Shown here piece by piece: positions 18,950 through 28,242 of a stretch of 64,000 nucleotides of DNA. Source of the stretch: Nocardia sp. BSTN01 (GTDB lineage Bacteria > Actinomycetota > Actinomycetes > Mycobacteriales > Mycobacteriaceae); NCBI RefSeq assembly GCF_015354405.1, contig NZ_JADKYP010000009.1, positions 107,232 through 171,231 on the forward strand, read 5' to 3'. Each line of letters begins with the position of its first letter. The first letter of the stretch is position 1. A model generated the notes under the pieces. The model was not told where the DNA came from. It saw nothing but the letters and a program-made list of their open reading frames with translations, and did no database searches. The position numbers were made by a program, and so were the translations under genes.

Positions 18950-18965
18950 GGATGAAAGCGGGCAA
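18937..18965 (-). promoter_or_regulatory. Promoter of the CynX-type transporter gene
   Basis: Minus strand: TTGCCC (18965-18960), 17-bp spacer, TATGAT (18942-18937). The predicted transcription start, 18929-18931, coincides with the GTG start codon at 18929, so the mRNA is probably leaderless. Confidence 0.6.
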
Positions 18966-18988
18966 CAAATGTGAGGAGGGGTACTCTA

Positions 18989-19663
18989 TTGGCCGTGCAA
19001 CCAGTCCGGCGCACCAGCCTCATCGCTCAGGTCACCGAACAGCTGCGCGCTGAAATCCGTTCGGGGCGTTGGCCGATCGGCTCCCGCATCCCGACCGAAC
19101 CGGAACTCACCGAATTGACCGGCACCGGCCGCAATACCGTGCGCGAAGCGGTGCAGGCGCTCGTGCACGCCGGCATGCTCGAACGCCGGCAGGGTTCGGG
19201 CACCTACGTCATCGCCGCCTCCGATCTCGGCGGCACCCTCACCAAATACTTCGCCGACGCCGTCGAACGCGATGTGCTCGAACTGCGCCAAGCCCTCGAC
19301 GTGCAGGCCGCCCGGCTGGCCGCGCTGCGTCGCGACGACAACGACGTGCAGACCCTGCTGCGACTGCTCGACCGGCGCAGCCAGGTCTGGGATACCGACA
19401 GCACCGCCGCGATCGACGCCGACGTGGCGCTGCACCGCGCCATCGTCGCCGCCAGCCACAACACCGTCTACCTCGAGTTCTACGATTCGCTGCTGCCCGT
19501 GATCGAGGACGTGATTCGTTCTCGCACAACCAAATACGGCAACCAGTATCACGACGAACACGCCGAGCTGGTCCACGCCGTGATCGACGGCGACTCCGAC
19601 CGCGCCGCGCGCGCCGCCAACTGCTTCCTCGGCTCGCTCATCGCCGAATACCCCGAACGGTGA
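18989..19663 (+). CDS. GntR-family (FadR subfamily) transcriptional regulator
   Basis: Regulator of about 224 residues. The N-terminal winged helix is clear (IGSRIPTEPELTELTGTGRN, then TVREAVQALVHAGMLERRQG, about residues 25-65). The all-helical FCD ligand domain follows, with metal-ligand-type histidines in DVALHRAIVAASHN and DEHAELVHAVIDGD. Start codon choice: AGGAGG at 18974-18979 stands 9 nt before the TTG at 18989 and 15 nt before a GTG at 18995, so TTG is preferred. It is divergent from the CynX-type transporter gene and is probably its repressor. Confidence 0.82.
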   Translation: MAVQPVRRTSLIAQVTEQLRAEIRSGRWPIGSRIPTEPELTELTGTGRNTVREAVQALVHAGMLERRQGSGTYVIAASDLGGTLTKYFADAVERDVLELRQALDVQAARLAALRRDDNDVQTLLRLLDRRSQVWDTDSTAAIDADVALHRAIVAASHNTVYLEFYDSLLPVIEDVIRSRTTKYGNQYHDEHAELVHAVIDGDSDRAARAANCFLGSLIAEYPER

Positions 19664-19735
19664 AGGTTTCCGCCGACAGGTAAACGATTCGTCACCGTGG
19701 TGCCGGAAGCGGGGTGAGCGAGTGTTGCTGCGAAC

Positions 19736-19767
19736 GTCACGGAGCGTGAATCGGACGTAATTTCGCG
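19736..19767 (+). promoter_or_regulatory. Weak GlnR-like site upstream of the second narK
   Basis: GTCAC (19736-19740), 5 nt, GTGAA (19746-19750), 6 nt, GTAAT (19757-19761), in the same 5-then-6 spacing as the site upstream of the nir operon; the fourth half-site is not conserved. A further GTAAA-n6-GTCAC pair is at 19680-19695. Candidate only. Confidence 0.35.
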
Positions 19768-19852
19768 TTCCTACCGTGGATACGACCGCCGGACCCCGAC
19801 CTCCGGGTCCCCGAGATGAGGGCGGTCGCATCCCTTCGAGAGGAACGCGCCG

Positions 19853-21319
19853 ATGACTACCACCGACGCCGCGATATCGGCCACCGCCGCTCCCGACTTC
19901 CACCATCAGGCCCGCGGCCGCTGGCTCGAGCACTGGGAGCCGGACAACGAAACCTTCTGGGAGAACGGCGGAAAGCGCACCGCCCGTAAGAATCTCGCCT
20001 TCTCGGTCTTCTCCGAAAACCTGGGATTCAGTATCTGGGTGCTGTGGGCCAGCGTGGTCACCGCCATGGGCTCGGCGGGCTTTCATTATCTGAGCGGCCC
20101 GGACGCCGTGGCCAATTCACTGCTGCTCACCTCCACTCCCACCCTCGTCGGCGCCGCATTGCGCGTGCCCTACACCTTCGCCATTCCGAAATTCGGCGGC
20201 CGCGCGTTCACCGTCTTCAGCGCGGGCATGTTGCTGCTGCCGACCCTGGGGCTGGCCTATTTCGTCAATCAGCCCGGCACGCCGTTCTGGGTGTTCATGT
20301 TGCTGGCCGCGCTCGCCGGCGTGGGCGGCGGCAATTTCTCTTCGTCGATGGCGAATATCAATTTCTTCTTTCCCGAGGGTAAGAAGGGCGCCGCACTGGG
20401 AATCAACGCGGCGGGCGGCAATATGGGGGTCGCGCAGACTCAGCTGCTGGTGCCGCTGATCATCACCCTCGGCACCCATCTCATGGCGAAGGATCCCGCC
20501 GGTTACCGGTTCGGCATCACCCTCGCGGTGCTGGTGTGGATTCCGTTCATCCTCGTCGCCATGTTCGGTGCGCTGCGGTACATGGACTCGATCACCGGCG
20601 CGAAATCCGACGGCAGTTCCTATCGGCTGGCACTGACCAACCGGCACACCTGGATCATGGCGGTGCTCTACATCGGCACCTTCGGATCGTTCATCGGCTT
20701 CTCGTTCGCCTTCCCCACCCTGCTCAAATCCACGTTCCCGGAGCTGGCGAAGATCGGCTGGATGTCCACGATCGGCAACCTCGCCTTCCTCGGCGCCTTC
20801 GTCGGATCGCTGAGCCGGCCCTTCGGCGGGTGGATCGCCGACCGATTCACCGGCGCCCGGATCACCGTCTACGTCTTCGCCGGTATGGCCGGGGCCACCG
20901 CGCTGATCGTGGCCGCGCTCTCGATGAAGAACTTTCCGCTGTACCTGATCTCGTTCCTGCTGCTGTTCGTGCTGTCGGGCATCGGCAACGGTTCCACCTA
21001 CCGGATGATCCCCTCGATCTTCGGCGCCGAGGCCAAGCGCCGCGCCGCCGAGTACGGCCAGGACCCGGCGACCGCTCTGGCCGCGGCCAAACGGCAGGCG
21101 GGTGCCGCGATCGGGGTCGTCGGCGCGGTGGGCGCGGCCGGCGGGTGGGTGCTGCAGCAGGCGCTGCGGGAATCCAATATCCACTTCGGCGGGATGGCAC
21201 CGGCCTTCTGGGCCTACGCCGTCGCCTTCCTGGTGATGGGCGGACTCACCTGGTGGTTCTATCTGCGCTCGTCGTTCGCCGTCGAGCGGGTGCCGTCACT
21301 GGCCCACGCGGGCGTCTGA
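19853..21319 (+). CDS. narK: Second nitrate/nitrite transporter, NarK type
   Basis: Twelve-helix MFS nitrate/nitrite carrier of 488 residues. Signature loops are GVGGGNFSSSMANINFFFP and GIGNGSTYRMIPSIF. The N-terminus RWLEHWEPDNETFWENGGKR aligns with WDAEDVAAWEAGGKK of the first NarK. A GAGGA ribosome binding site precedes the ATG. It is not in an operon with a reductase, so it may bring nitrate to a reductase elsewhere or export nitrite. Its loop residues differ enough from the other copy to suggest an old duplication or separate acquisition rather than a recent one. Confidence 0.9.
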   Translation: MTTTDAAISATAAPDFHHQARGRWLEHWEPDNETFWENGGKRTARKNLAFSVFSENLGFSIWVLWASVVTAMGSAGFHYLSGPDAVANSLLLTSTPTLVGAALRVPYTFAIPKFGGRAFTVFSAGMLLLPTLGLAYFVNQPGTPFWVFMLLAALAGVGGGNFSSSMANINFFFPEGKKGAALGINAAGGNMGVAQTQLLVPLIITLGTHLMAKDPAGYRFGITLAVLVWIPFILVAMFGALRYMDSITGAKSDGSSYRLALTNRHTWIMAVLYIGTFGSFIGFSFAFPTLLKSTFPELAKIGWMSTIGNLAFLGAFVGSLSRPFGGWIADRFTGARITVYVFAGMAGATALIVAALSMKNFPLYLISFLLLFVLSGIGNGSTYRMIPSIFGAEAKRRAAEYGQDPATALAAAKRQAGAAIGVVGAVGAAGGWVLQQALRESNIHFGGMAPAFWAYAVAFLVMGGLTWWFYLRSSFAVERVPSLAHAGV

Positions 21320-21338
21320 GGGCTGGACTCACGACAAT

Positions 21339-21373
21339 GCGGGCTCGCCGGTCGATTCGATCGGCGGGCCCGC
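21339..21373. terminator. Bidirectional stem-loop between convergent genes
   Basis: GCGGGCTCGCCG (21339-21350) pairs with CGGCGGGCCCGC (21362-21373) with one non-Watson-Crick position and an 11-nt loop. It lies in the 50-bp space between the convergent narK and kinase-like genes. No T-run. Confidence 0.5.
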
Positions 21374-22224
21374 TACAGCATCAACCGAATCATGTCGGCG
21401 GTGTGCGCCAGGCCGGGAAACGCCTCCGGTGTCGAACGCGGATGCAGCGCGTGCACCGCGAGCCGGAACATGACCGCGCGCAACAACATCTGCGGCCACT
21501 CCGGCAGATCCGACCACCGCTCGAGCAGGCCCGGATCCGCACCGCCCCAGGACAGCGCGTCCACCACGATCACCCCGGCCGCCCAGGACGCGGGCCGCCA
21601 GTACGGGGTGATGTCGGTCAGCCCCGGAGCCTGGCCGTTCGTGAACAGCACCGTGCCGAACAGATCACCGTGCACGAGCTGCGACGGTATCTGCACCGGT
21701 TTCCGCAGCGTCGCCAGTTGCGCCAGCATATCGATGCTGTGGCGGCCGTCGGGCGTGGTCACCGGCAGCATGCCACCGGCTTTCAGGCTGCGCAGCGGCA
21801 CCGTCTCCCAGGCGGCCCGGTCCGCGGCGACGAAGACATCGACATCGACCCACGGCGCGATCGGCTGCTGGGCCAGGAAGCGCGGGCGCTCCAGCCGGGC
21901 GGTGGCGTAGTGCAAGCGCAACGACACCGACACCACCTCGTCGTGGCGCGGTTCCGGAGTGCCGTCCATATAGGTATCGGCACGCCAGCCGGACACCACG
22001 TAGCGACCGTCGGTGGCGCGCACCGGCCGCGCCAGCCGCACCCCGTCCACCCGCAGCGTTTCCCGAACCTTCGCCGACCACGCCGCCCGGGCGTGATCGG
22101 CCACCGGGCTGAGCACCACCTCTCCGCACCGCCACCCACCGTCCCAGTCGCCCAGCGCGACCGGGGACACTTCGCGCAGCCCGAAAGTGGCCCGCACATG
22201 CTCCGGAGGTTCGACAGATGTCAC
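21373..22224 (-). CDS. TIGR02569-type actinobacterial protein, aminoglycoside-phosphotransferase-like
   Basis: Protein of 283 residues found, as I remember it, next to moeZ in mycobacteria (Rv3205c type). It begins MTSVEPPEHVRATFGL and has a kinase-like core, with SQLVHGDLFGTVLFTNG about residues 182-197 recalling the HGDLxxxN catalytic loop of aminoglycoside phosphotransferases, followed by LTDITPYWRPASWAAGVIVVD in place of the metal-binding block. There is no clear nucleotide-binding lysine motif, so catalytic activity is uncertain. The gene follows moeZ on the same strand after 170 bp. Function unknown. Confidence 0.65.
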   Translation of the reverse strand: MTSVEPPEHVRATFGLREVSPVALGDWDGGWRCGEVVLSPVADHARAAWSAKVRETLRVDGVRLARPVRATDGRYVVSGWRADTYMDGTPEPRHDEVVSVSLRLHYATARLERPRFLAQQPIAPWVDVDVFVAADRAAWETVPLRSLKAGGMLPVTTPDGRHSIDMLAQLATLRKPVQIPSQLVHGDLFGTVLFTNGQAPGLTDITPYWRPASWAAGVIVVDALSWGGADPGLLERWSDLPEWPQMLLRAVMFRLAVHALHPRSTPEAFPGLAHTADMIRLML

Positions 22225-22343
22225 GGCCGTACCGTAACCCCGCCGGCCCGCCTCCCCGCGTATTCAGGCCATACAAGTCGCGAGCCGCATGCGTCGGTCA
22301 CAGGTCCTGCGTCGGAAAGCTATCCGGTTCGGGCGTGCCCGAC

Positions 22344-22370
22344 GAGTTACCCATGTAGTCGCGAAATCAG
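22344..22370 (-). repeat. Copy 1 of a 27-nt motif flanking moeZ
   Basis: The plus strand begins GAGTTACCCATGTA and ends AATCAG. It is identical to 23767-23793 at 24 of 27 positions. It lies 120 bp upstream of the start of the kinase-like gene at 22224, in the 5' to 3' sense of that gene. Possibly a shared promoter or regulator site. Confidence 0.5.
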
Positions 22371-22394
22371 TCGTCTCTGCGCGGAGACCTTCTC

Positions 22395-23594
22395 TCAGTA
22401 AACCGGCAGGCTCGGGTCTACTTGGTTGGCCCAGGCGACGATTCCGCCTTGGAGGTGTGTCGCGTCCGAGAATCCGGCGCGCTTGAGGGCCGCCAGTGCC
22501 TCCGCGGAGCGGATGCCGGTCTTGCAGTGCAGGACGATCGGGGTGTTCTGCGGGAGTTCGGCGAGGGCCTCGCCGGACAGGATGCGGTCCTTGGGGATCA
22601 GGGTCGCGCCGTCGATGCGGACGATGTCCCATTCCACCGGTTCGCGGACGTCGATGATGGCGACGTCCTTGCCCGCGTCGAGCATGTCCTTGAGTTCGCG
22701 GGCGGTCACCGTGGAACCGACCGCGGCCGCCTGGCCCTCCTCGGAGACCACACCGCAGAACGCCTCGTAGTCGATGAGCTCGGTGATGGGCTGACGCTCC
22801 GGATCGCGCCGCAGCTTGATCGTGCGGTAGTTCATATCCAGTGCGTCGTAGACCATCAGCCGGCCGAGCAGGGTCTCCCCGATGCCGGTGATCAGCTTGA
22901 TGGCCTCGGTGACCATGATCGAACCGATCGACGCGCACAGCACACCCAGCACACCGCCCTCGGCGCAGGACGGGACCATGCCCGGCGGCGGCGCCTCGGG
23001 GTACAGATCGCGGTAGTTGATGCCGCGCTTCTCACCGTTCGGACCGTCGGGGGCGTCCTCCCAGAACACCGACACCTGGCCCTCGAACCGATAGATCGAC
23101 CCCCACACATAGGGCTTGCCGGCCAGCACGGCGGCGTCGTTGACCAGATAGCGGGTGGCGAAGTTGTCGGTGCCGTCGACGATCAGGTCGTACTGCGTGA
23201 ACAGGTCGACCGCGTTCTCCGGCTCCAGCCGGATCTTGTGCAGCACCACCTCGACGCCGGAATTGATCTCCAGAATCGAATCGCGCGCACTGTCGGCCTT
23301 GCTGCGGCCGATATCGGATTCACCGTGAATGATCTGCCGCTGCAGATTCGACGCGTCCACCTCGTCGAACTCCACGATGCCGAGCGTGCCGACACCGGCG
23401 GCGGCCAGATACAGCAGCGCCGGCGAGCCGAGACCACCGGCACCGATCACCAGCACCTTGGCATTCTTCAGACGTTTCTGCCCGTCCATCCCGACATCGG
23501 GAATGATCAGATGCCGGCTGTAGCGGGCGACCTCATCCCTGGTCAGCTCCGCGGCCGGTTCGACCAGTGGCGGCAGGGACTGTGGTGATGACAC
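22395..23594 (-). CDS. moeZ: Adenylyltransferase/sulfurtransferase MoeZ
   Basis: Two-domain protein of 399 residues. Residues ~15-260 are an E1-like adenylyltransferase (YSRHLIIPDVGMDGQKRLKN; ATP loop VIGAGGLGSP; ARDSILEINSGVEV; active-site region MVPSCAEGGVLGVLC). Residues ~290-399 are a rhodanese domain with the sulfur-carrying cysteine in VLHCKTGIRSAEAL. It activates and thiocarboxylates small ubiquitin-like sulfur carriers such as MoaD2 and CysO for molybdopterin and cysteine synthesis. The paired CxxC zinc motif of MoeB is absent, as in mycobacterial MoeZ. The GTG at 23594 has GAGGAG 8 nt upstream. Confidence 0.93.
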   Translation of the reverse strand: MSSPQSLPPLVEPAAELTRDEVARYSRHLIIPDVGMDGQKRLKNAKVLVIGAGGLGSPALLYLAAAGVGTLGIVEFDEVDASNLQRQIIHGESDIGRSKADSARDSILEINSGVEVVLHKIRLEPENAVDLFTQYDLIVDGTDNFATRYLVNDAAVLAGKPYVWGSIYRFEGQVSVFWEDAPDGPNGEKRGINYRDLYPEAPPPGMVPSCAEGGVLGVLCASIGSIMVTEAIKLITGIGETLLGRLMVYDALDMNYRTIKLRRDPERQPITELIDYEAFCGVVSEEGQAAAVGSTVTARELKDMLDAGKDVAIIDVREPVEWDIVRIDGATLIPKDRILSGEALAELPQNTPIVLHCKTGIRSAEALAALKRAGFSDATHLQGGIVAWANQVDPSLPVY

Positions 23595-23766
23595 GTCGCA
23601 GACTCCTCGAATCGAATTCGCCGATAGGGCTGATGGGTGCAACGCGGCGAATCGGGCCGTTCTTCCCAGTGCCGCCTCTCCGCAACTTTAACGTGCCGCC
23701 TACTGCCGCGAGACTTGCGTGTCGGGCCGGCGGTTGGCTGCCCACTCGGGGTAGCCCGTCCCCGGT

Positions 23767-23793
23767 GAGTTACCCATGTACTCCCGAGATCAG
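23767..23793 (-). repeat. Copy 2 of a 27-nt motif flanking moeZ
   Basis: Matches 22344-22370 with three substitutions. It stands about 170 bp upstream of the moeZ start and just after the stop of the DUF3152 gene, the same relative place and orientation as copy 1. Read on the gene strand, both carry an identical TACATGGGTAACTC. Confidence 0.5.
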
Positions 23794-23815
23794 CTGTGGC
23801 GTTGACATGCCGTCG

Positions 23816-24940
23816 TCATCCGCGGGGATACGGCCAGGGGTTGAAGCGGCACTTCTTGCCGTCCATCGGCACCACGCCCTGCGGGTCCAGAGTCGCGATG
23901 TCGTTGTTACGGGTGCCGAAGGTCTGCTGCATCATGACCGGCGCCAAACCGCCGTCGATCTCGCACGGCTGGTGTTCGTGGTAGCCGATGGCGTGGCCGA
24001 CCTCGTGATTGATCTGGTACTGGCGATAGGAGCCGATATCGCCCTCGAAGGCGGTGGCGCCGCGCACCCAGCGCACCTCCGAGAGCACCACTCGGCCGAG
24101 ATCGGAGTTGTAGCAGGAGGAATCGATCGGAATCTCGAAACCACAGGCCGATTTGGTGGTCTGCCGGGAGGTCAGCGACACCCGGAAATCCGGTTCGCCG
24201 GTGTCGATGCGGCGGAAACCGAAACGCGGGTCGTGGGTCCAGCTCTTGGGATTGGCCAGGGTCGCCTCCACCATCTTGGCGACCGAATCGTCCCCGCCGA
24301 GCGAGGTGGTGTCGACACCGTTCTCGACCTCGACGGTGTAGCTGAACTGATGCTCCTGACCGGCCCCGACCTGCGCCGACGTTCCGGGAACGATATGCCA
24401 GGTGCCCGCCGCGGTCTCGGTGAACGCACCGCCCGCGGGGAGTGCGCCGGAGGGCGGATCGCCGGCGAATTTACCGTCGCCCTTCGGCGGGGCGCCGATG
24501 ATGCCGGCCTTGCTGGTGTGCTGGCTGAGCCGGCCCAGGGCGGGAGTGGAACCGCCGGAGGTGTCGGTACCCCCCTTGACGGCGTCCACGACGACCAGCA
24601 TGGTGATGATCACCAGGACCGGCAGTGCGTAGGCTCGCCATCCGTAGGTGGAGACGAACCGGCCCAGCGCGCTCTGCTTCTTCGTATCCCGTTCCGGCCG
24701 TGGCCGATTCGCCGCATCGTGGGCACCGGTCGGATCCCATTTCGCGCGCAGCGGCTGATGGGAACGATCGCCGTGGCCATTGCCGGAATAGAGGCCGAGC
24801 GGATCGTAGAATTCGGGGATTTCCGTAGGTTGCTGCCGGTCACGCCGGCCGGCGCCGACCGGTTCCGCGCGCGCGGCCAGCACGCCTGCGGGGCGAGGCG
24901 AATCGGGCCCGCCGGTCGGTCTGCCCCCTTGATCGCTCAC
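23816..24940 (-). CDS. Membrane-anchored DUF3152 protein with a metzincin-type zinc site
   Basis: Protein of 374 residues. The first ~100 are a charged, proline-rich cytoplasmic tail, a single transmembrane helix (YALPVLVIITMLVVVDAV) lies around 104-122, and the rest is outside the membrane. The external domain has HEVGHAIGYHEH, an HExxHxxGxxH zinc motif of metzincin proteases, plus conserved-looking cysteines (CGFEIPID, CYNSDLG, CEIDGG). It corresponds by position to Rv3207c of M. tuberculosis (from memory). A cell-surface protease role is plausible; the substrate is unknown. It is transcribed leftward, divergent from a TetR gene across a site-rich 282-bp gap. Confidence 0.8.
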   Translation of the reverse strand: MSDQGGRPTGGPDSPRPAGVLAARAEPVGAGRRDRQQPTEIPEFYDPLGLYSGNGHGDRSHQPLRAKWDPTGAHDAANRPRPERDTKKQSALGRFVSTYGWRAYALPVLVIITMLVVVDAVKGGTDTSGGSTPALGRLSQHTSKAGIIGAPPKGDGKFAGDPPSGALPAGGAFTETAAGTWHIVPGTSAQVGAGQEHQFSYTVEVENGVDTTSLGGDDSVAKMVEATLANPKSWTHDPRFGFRRIDTGEPDFRVSLTSRQTTKSACGFEIPIDSSCYNSDLGRVVLSEVRWVRGATAFEGDIGSYRQYQINHEVGHAIGYHEHQPCEIDGGLAPVMMQQTFGTRNNDIATLDPQGVVPMDGKKCRFNPWPYPRG

Positions 24941-24991
24941 CCGAACAGATTCTCACAGGCCGTTCTGTGGCATCTACATACCTGCCGTTGA

Positions 24992-25885
<894 letters not shown>

Positions 25886-25911
25886 GAAGGCACAGGCACT
25901 GAGCCGACGAC

Positions 25912-25945
25912 AAGGCCCGGATCTGCTATCGCGGATCCGGGCCTT
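25912..25945. terminator. Strong bidirectional terminator
   Basis: AAGGCCCGGATC and GATCCGGGCCTT form a perfect 12-bp stem with a 10-nt loop, with a short T/A tract on either side. It lies between the convergent TetR and DUF3107 genes and can serve both. Confidence 0.85.
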
Positions 25946-25988
25946 TCGAGTTCGATACAGCGGCGACGAGTTCTTCGCCGCAGGAGGA

Positions 25989-26216
25989 TCACACCGCGGC
26001 GAAACCCACGCGGCCGCTGGTGGAGGTGCCGATTTCGACGTAGGCCACCTTCGAAGCCTGGATCAGGTACTTGCGACCCTTCTCGTCCTCGAGGGTCAGC
26101 ACACCACCCGAACCGCTCAGCGCGCCGGATACCAGCGCCTCGACCTCCTCGGGGGTCTGCGAGCTGGCGATCACCAGTTCCCGCGGGCTATCCGAAATGC
26201 CGATCTTGACCTCCAC
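25989..26216 (-). CDS. DUF3107 small protein (TB9.4-like)
   Basis: Protein of 75 residues: VEVKIGISDSPRELVIASSQ at the start, then an alpha helix with TPEEVEALVSGALSG and strands VLTLEDEKGRKYLIQ and VAYVEIGTS. It corresponds to Rv3208A (TB9.4) in the same context. The GTG at 26216 is preferred over an in-frame TTG at 26220-26222 because the AGGAGG (complement of 26223-26228) is 6 nt from the GTG but directly abuts the TTG, and the homologue as I recall it starts MEVKIG. Function unknown; a small ATP-binding-like fold has been suggested for the family. Confidence 0.8.
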   Translation of the reverse strand: MEVKIGISDSPRELVIASSQTPEEVEALVSGALSGSGGVLTLEDEKGRKYLIQASKVAYVEIGTSTSGRVGFAAV

Positions 26217-26340
26217 GGCCAACCTCCTAGAGTCCAGATGGTGTCGCTGCCCAGGCTAGTGCAGCGAGGGGGCCGGCGACGATGCGCCTGCCTGTGCTGT
26301 CAGCGAACAGCCGCCGGTCCCGGCGGCCGTCGCGGGCGGC

Positions 26341-27039
26341 TCATCCCAGGCTCAGTACCCGCATCCGCTCGGCATGCGAGTTCTGCATCCGCTCGAACAG
26401 CGCCGCCACCCCGTTGAGGTCGCCGGTCGCGGTGAGGACCAGTTCGGTCAGCTCGTCGCGCTGAGCCATGACGTACTGCGCCTGGGTGATGGCCTCACCG
26501 AGCAGCCGGCGGCCCCACAGCGTGAGCCGGTCGCGCTCGGAGCGGCTGACGGTGACCGCCCGGCGCACCTCCTCGATGACGAATTCCGAATGGTGGGTTT
26601 CGGCCAGCACGTCGCGGACGACCGCGGCCACGTCCGGCGCGAGCGCATCGGCGAGCACCGCGTAGAAGTCGGCGGCGATACCGTCGCCGACGTAGAACTT
26701 GACCATCGACTCGAGCCAGTTCGAGGGATCGGTCGAGGCGTGATAGTCGTCCAGGGCCCGCACGAACGGCGCCATCGCGTCGAAGACGTCGACGCCGCGG
26801 CCCTGTAGCGCGCGCTCGAGCGTGTCGAAATGCTCCATCTCGGCGGCGGCCATCTTCGCCACCGCGACCTTGCCCCGCAGCGTGGGCGATAATTTCGCCT
26901 CTTCCGCCAAGCGGTAGAACGCGGAGATCTCACCGTAGGCGAGCACCGCGAACAGGTCGGTGACACCGAGATGGCCGGCGGGGATTCGATGATCGGATTC
27001 GGTCGAAACACCCAGCGCGCCAGATGTGTTTGCACCCAT
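26341..27039 (-). CDS. Ferritin-like diiron-fold protein (MiaE-like, Rv3210c type)
   Basis: Helical protein of 232 residues in the ferritin-like superfamily. Candidate metal ligands occur in helices in the expected order: YGEISAFYRLAEEA, KMAAAEMEHFDTLE (ExxH), ETHHSEFVIEEVRR (ExxH-like) and NSHAERM at the end. Family members are annotated as tRNA hydroxylase (MiaE-like), but the substrate in actinobacteria is not known. The ATG at 27039 (MGANTSGALG) begins the conserved part. Position next to DUF3107 and rhlE matches Rv3210c of M. tuberculosis. Confidence 0.75.
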   Translation of the reverse strand: MGANTSGALGVSTESDHRIPAGHLGVTDLFAVLAYGEISAFYRLAEEAKLSPTLRGKVAVAKMAAAEMEHFDTLERALQGRGVDVFDAMAPFVRALDDYHASTDPSNWLESMVKFYVGDGIAADFYAVLADALAPDVAAVVRDVLAETHHSEFVIEEVRRAVTVSRSERDRLTLWGRRLLGEAITQAQYVMAQRDELTELVLTATGDLNGVAALFERMQNSHAERMRVLSLG

Positions 27040-27168
27040 GAAGACCACCCTAACGGGTCGGTGCCCGGAGGGGGCGGCGGCGCGACGCCGAAAAGAGTTC
27101 CCCTTCCGGCCGCGCGTCACACCGGCATGTCCGAGCCGACGAGTAGCTGCTTTCCCTCCACGGCCGGT

Positions 27169-28218
27169 TCATGCCTGGTCGCCCAGAAATTTCTCCAGGT
27201 AGCTCCAGGTGGTGTCGCGGGCGATCAGGATGCCCAGATGACTGCCGGGCGAGGTCTCGTAGCGCACCTCGCGGGCGCCGGTCAGCGTCCGCTGCCCGTG
27301 CGCCACCGCCGCCGCGGGGGTGATGACGTCGTCGGTCCCGCCCACGAGCAGGACCGGCGCGGTGATCTCCGCCAGCGCGATCGGCCGGTCGCCGACGTGC
27401 ACCACGCCCTTGCCGATGTCGTTGGCCAGCATGAACCGACTCCACAGCTGGTTGTAGAAGCGGCCCGGGTAGCCGGGCAGCTGCGACTGGAACCGGTCGA
27501 TGGTCTCCATCCGGGCCAGCGTCGCCGCATCGGTCAGATTGCTCGCCAGGAACATCGGCCGGCGCAATTCCCGATCCCAGGCCGCGGCCCGGTAGGCGAT
27601 GCGGGTCAGCGGCGCCGGGACCCCGCCGGCCGCGCGGATCAGCGTCGAGACGGCGCGACCGCCGTCGATCCGGGCCAGCGCGCGGACCTGCGGCACACCG
27701 TTGACGCGGTTGTAGTCCAGCGGTGCGCCGACGGCGGTGACCGAGCGGATCGGCAGGGCGGCGTCGGCCGCGGCGGTGAGCAGCGACAGCACGCCGCCGA
27801 GCGACCAGCCGACCAGATCGACCGAAGCTCCGTCGCGATCGGCCGAGACGCGCCGCACCGCCTCGGGCAGGATGTCGTCGACCCAGTCCTCGAATCCCAT
27901 GCGGCGGTCGGCGAAGCCGATCTCGCCGTAGTCGACGAGGTAGGGGCGGCGGCCGATCTCGAGCAGGAAGCGGGCCATACTCTGGTCCGGGCGCAGATCG
28001 AAGCACACCGCCGGGGCCGCCAGCGGCGGAACCATCAGCACTGCCGTGTCGTCGGCGGGCGGCGGTCCGGCGGGATCGCCGTCGAAGCGGCGCAGCAGCC
28101 GATGCGGTTCGTCCCAGAGCACCGTCGAGGGAGTGGGGACGGGCGCTTCGATGCCGTCGCCGAAGGTCAGCGCCCATGCGTTGCGGGCCGCGACGCCCAC
28201 GGTCTCTGCCAAGCTCAC
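27169..28218 (-). CDS. Alpha/beta hydrolase, PHA-synthase-like group
   Basis: Cytoplasmic alpha/beta hydrolase of about 349 residues. The nucleophile elbow is VDLVGWSLGGVLSLL (~residue 138), with acid region LLVGGTDDVITPAAAV and histidine in SPGSHLGILIARD. Overall shape, with PYLVDYGEIGFADRRMGFEDWVDDI before the elbow, resembles the PhaC-like class of poly(hydroxyalkanoate) synthases, but the nucleophile here is Ser, not Cys, so it is more probably an esterase or acyltransferase. The start is uncertain: GTG 28242, TTG 28227 or GTG 28218. A TAAATT -10-like box (complement of 28226-28231) would give a leaderless transcript from 28218. Confidence 0.7.
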   Translation of the reverse strand: MSLAETVGVAARNAWALTFGDGIEAPVPTPSTVLWDEPHRLLRRFDGDPAGPPPADDTAVLMVPPLAAPAVCFDLRPDQSMARFLLEIGRRPYLVDYGEIGFADRRMGFEDWVDDILPEAVRRVSADRDGASVDLVGWSLGGVLSLLTAAADAALPIRSVTAVGAPLDYNRVNGVPQVRALARIDGGRAVSTLIRAAGGVPAPLTRIAYRAAAWDRELRRPMFLASNLTDAATLARMETIDRFQSQLPGYPGRFYNQLWSRFMLANDIGKGVVHVGDRPIALAEITAPVLLVGGTDDVITPAAAVAHGQRTLTGAREVRYETSPGSHLGILIARDTTWSYLEKFLGDQA

Positions 28219-28242
28219 AGCGACCAATTTATCGTGTGACAC

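Noticed and set aside
27169-28218. PHA synthase (polyester storage)
   Set aside because: The nucleophile elbow has serine (GWSLGG) where true PhaC enzymes have cysteine, and no phaA/phaB or phasin gene is near.
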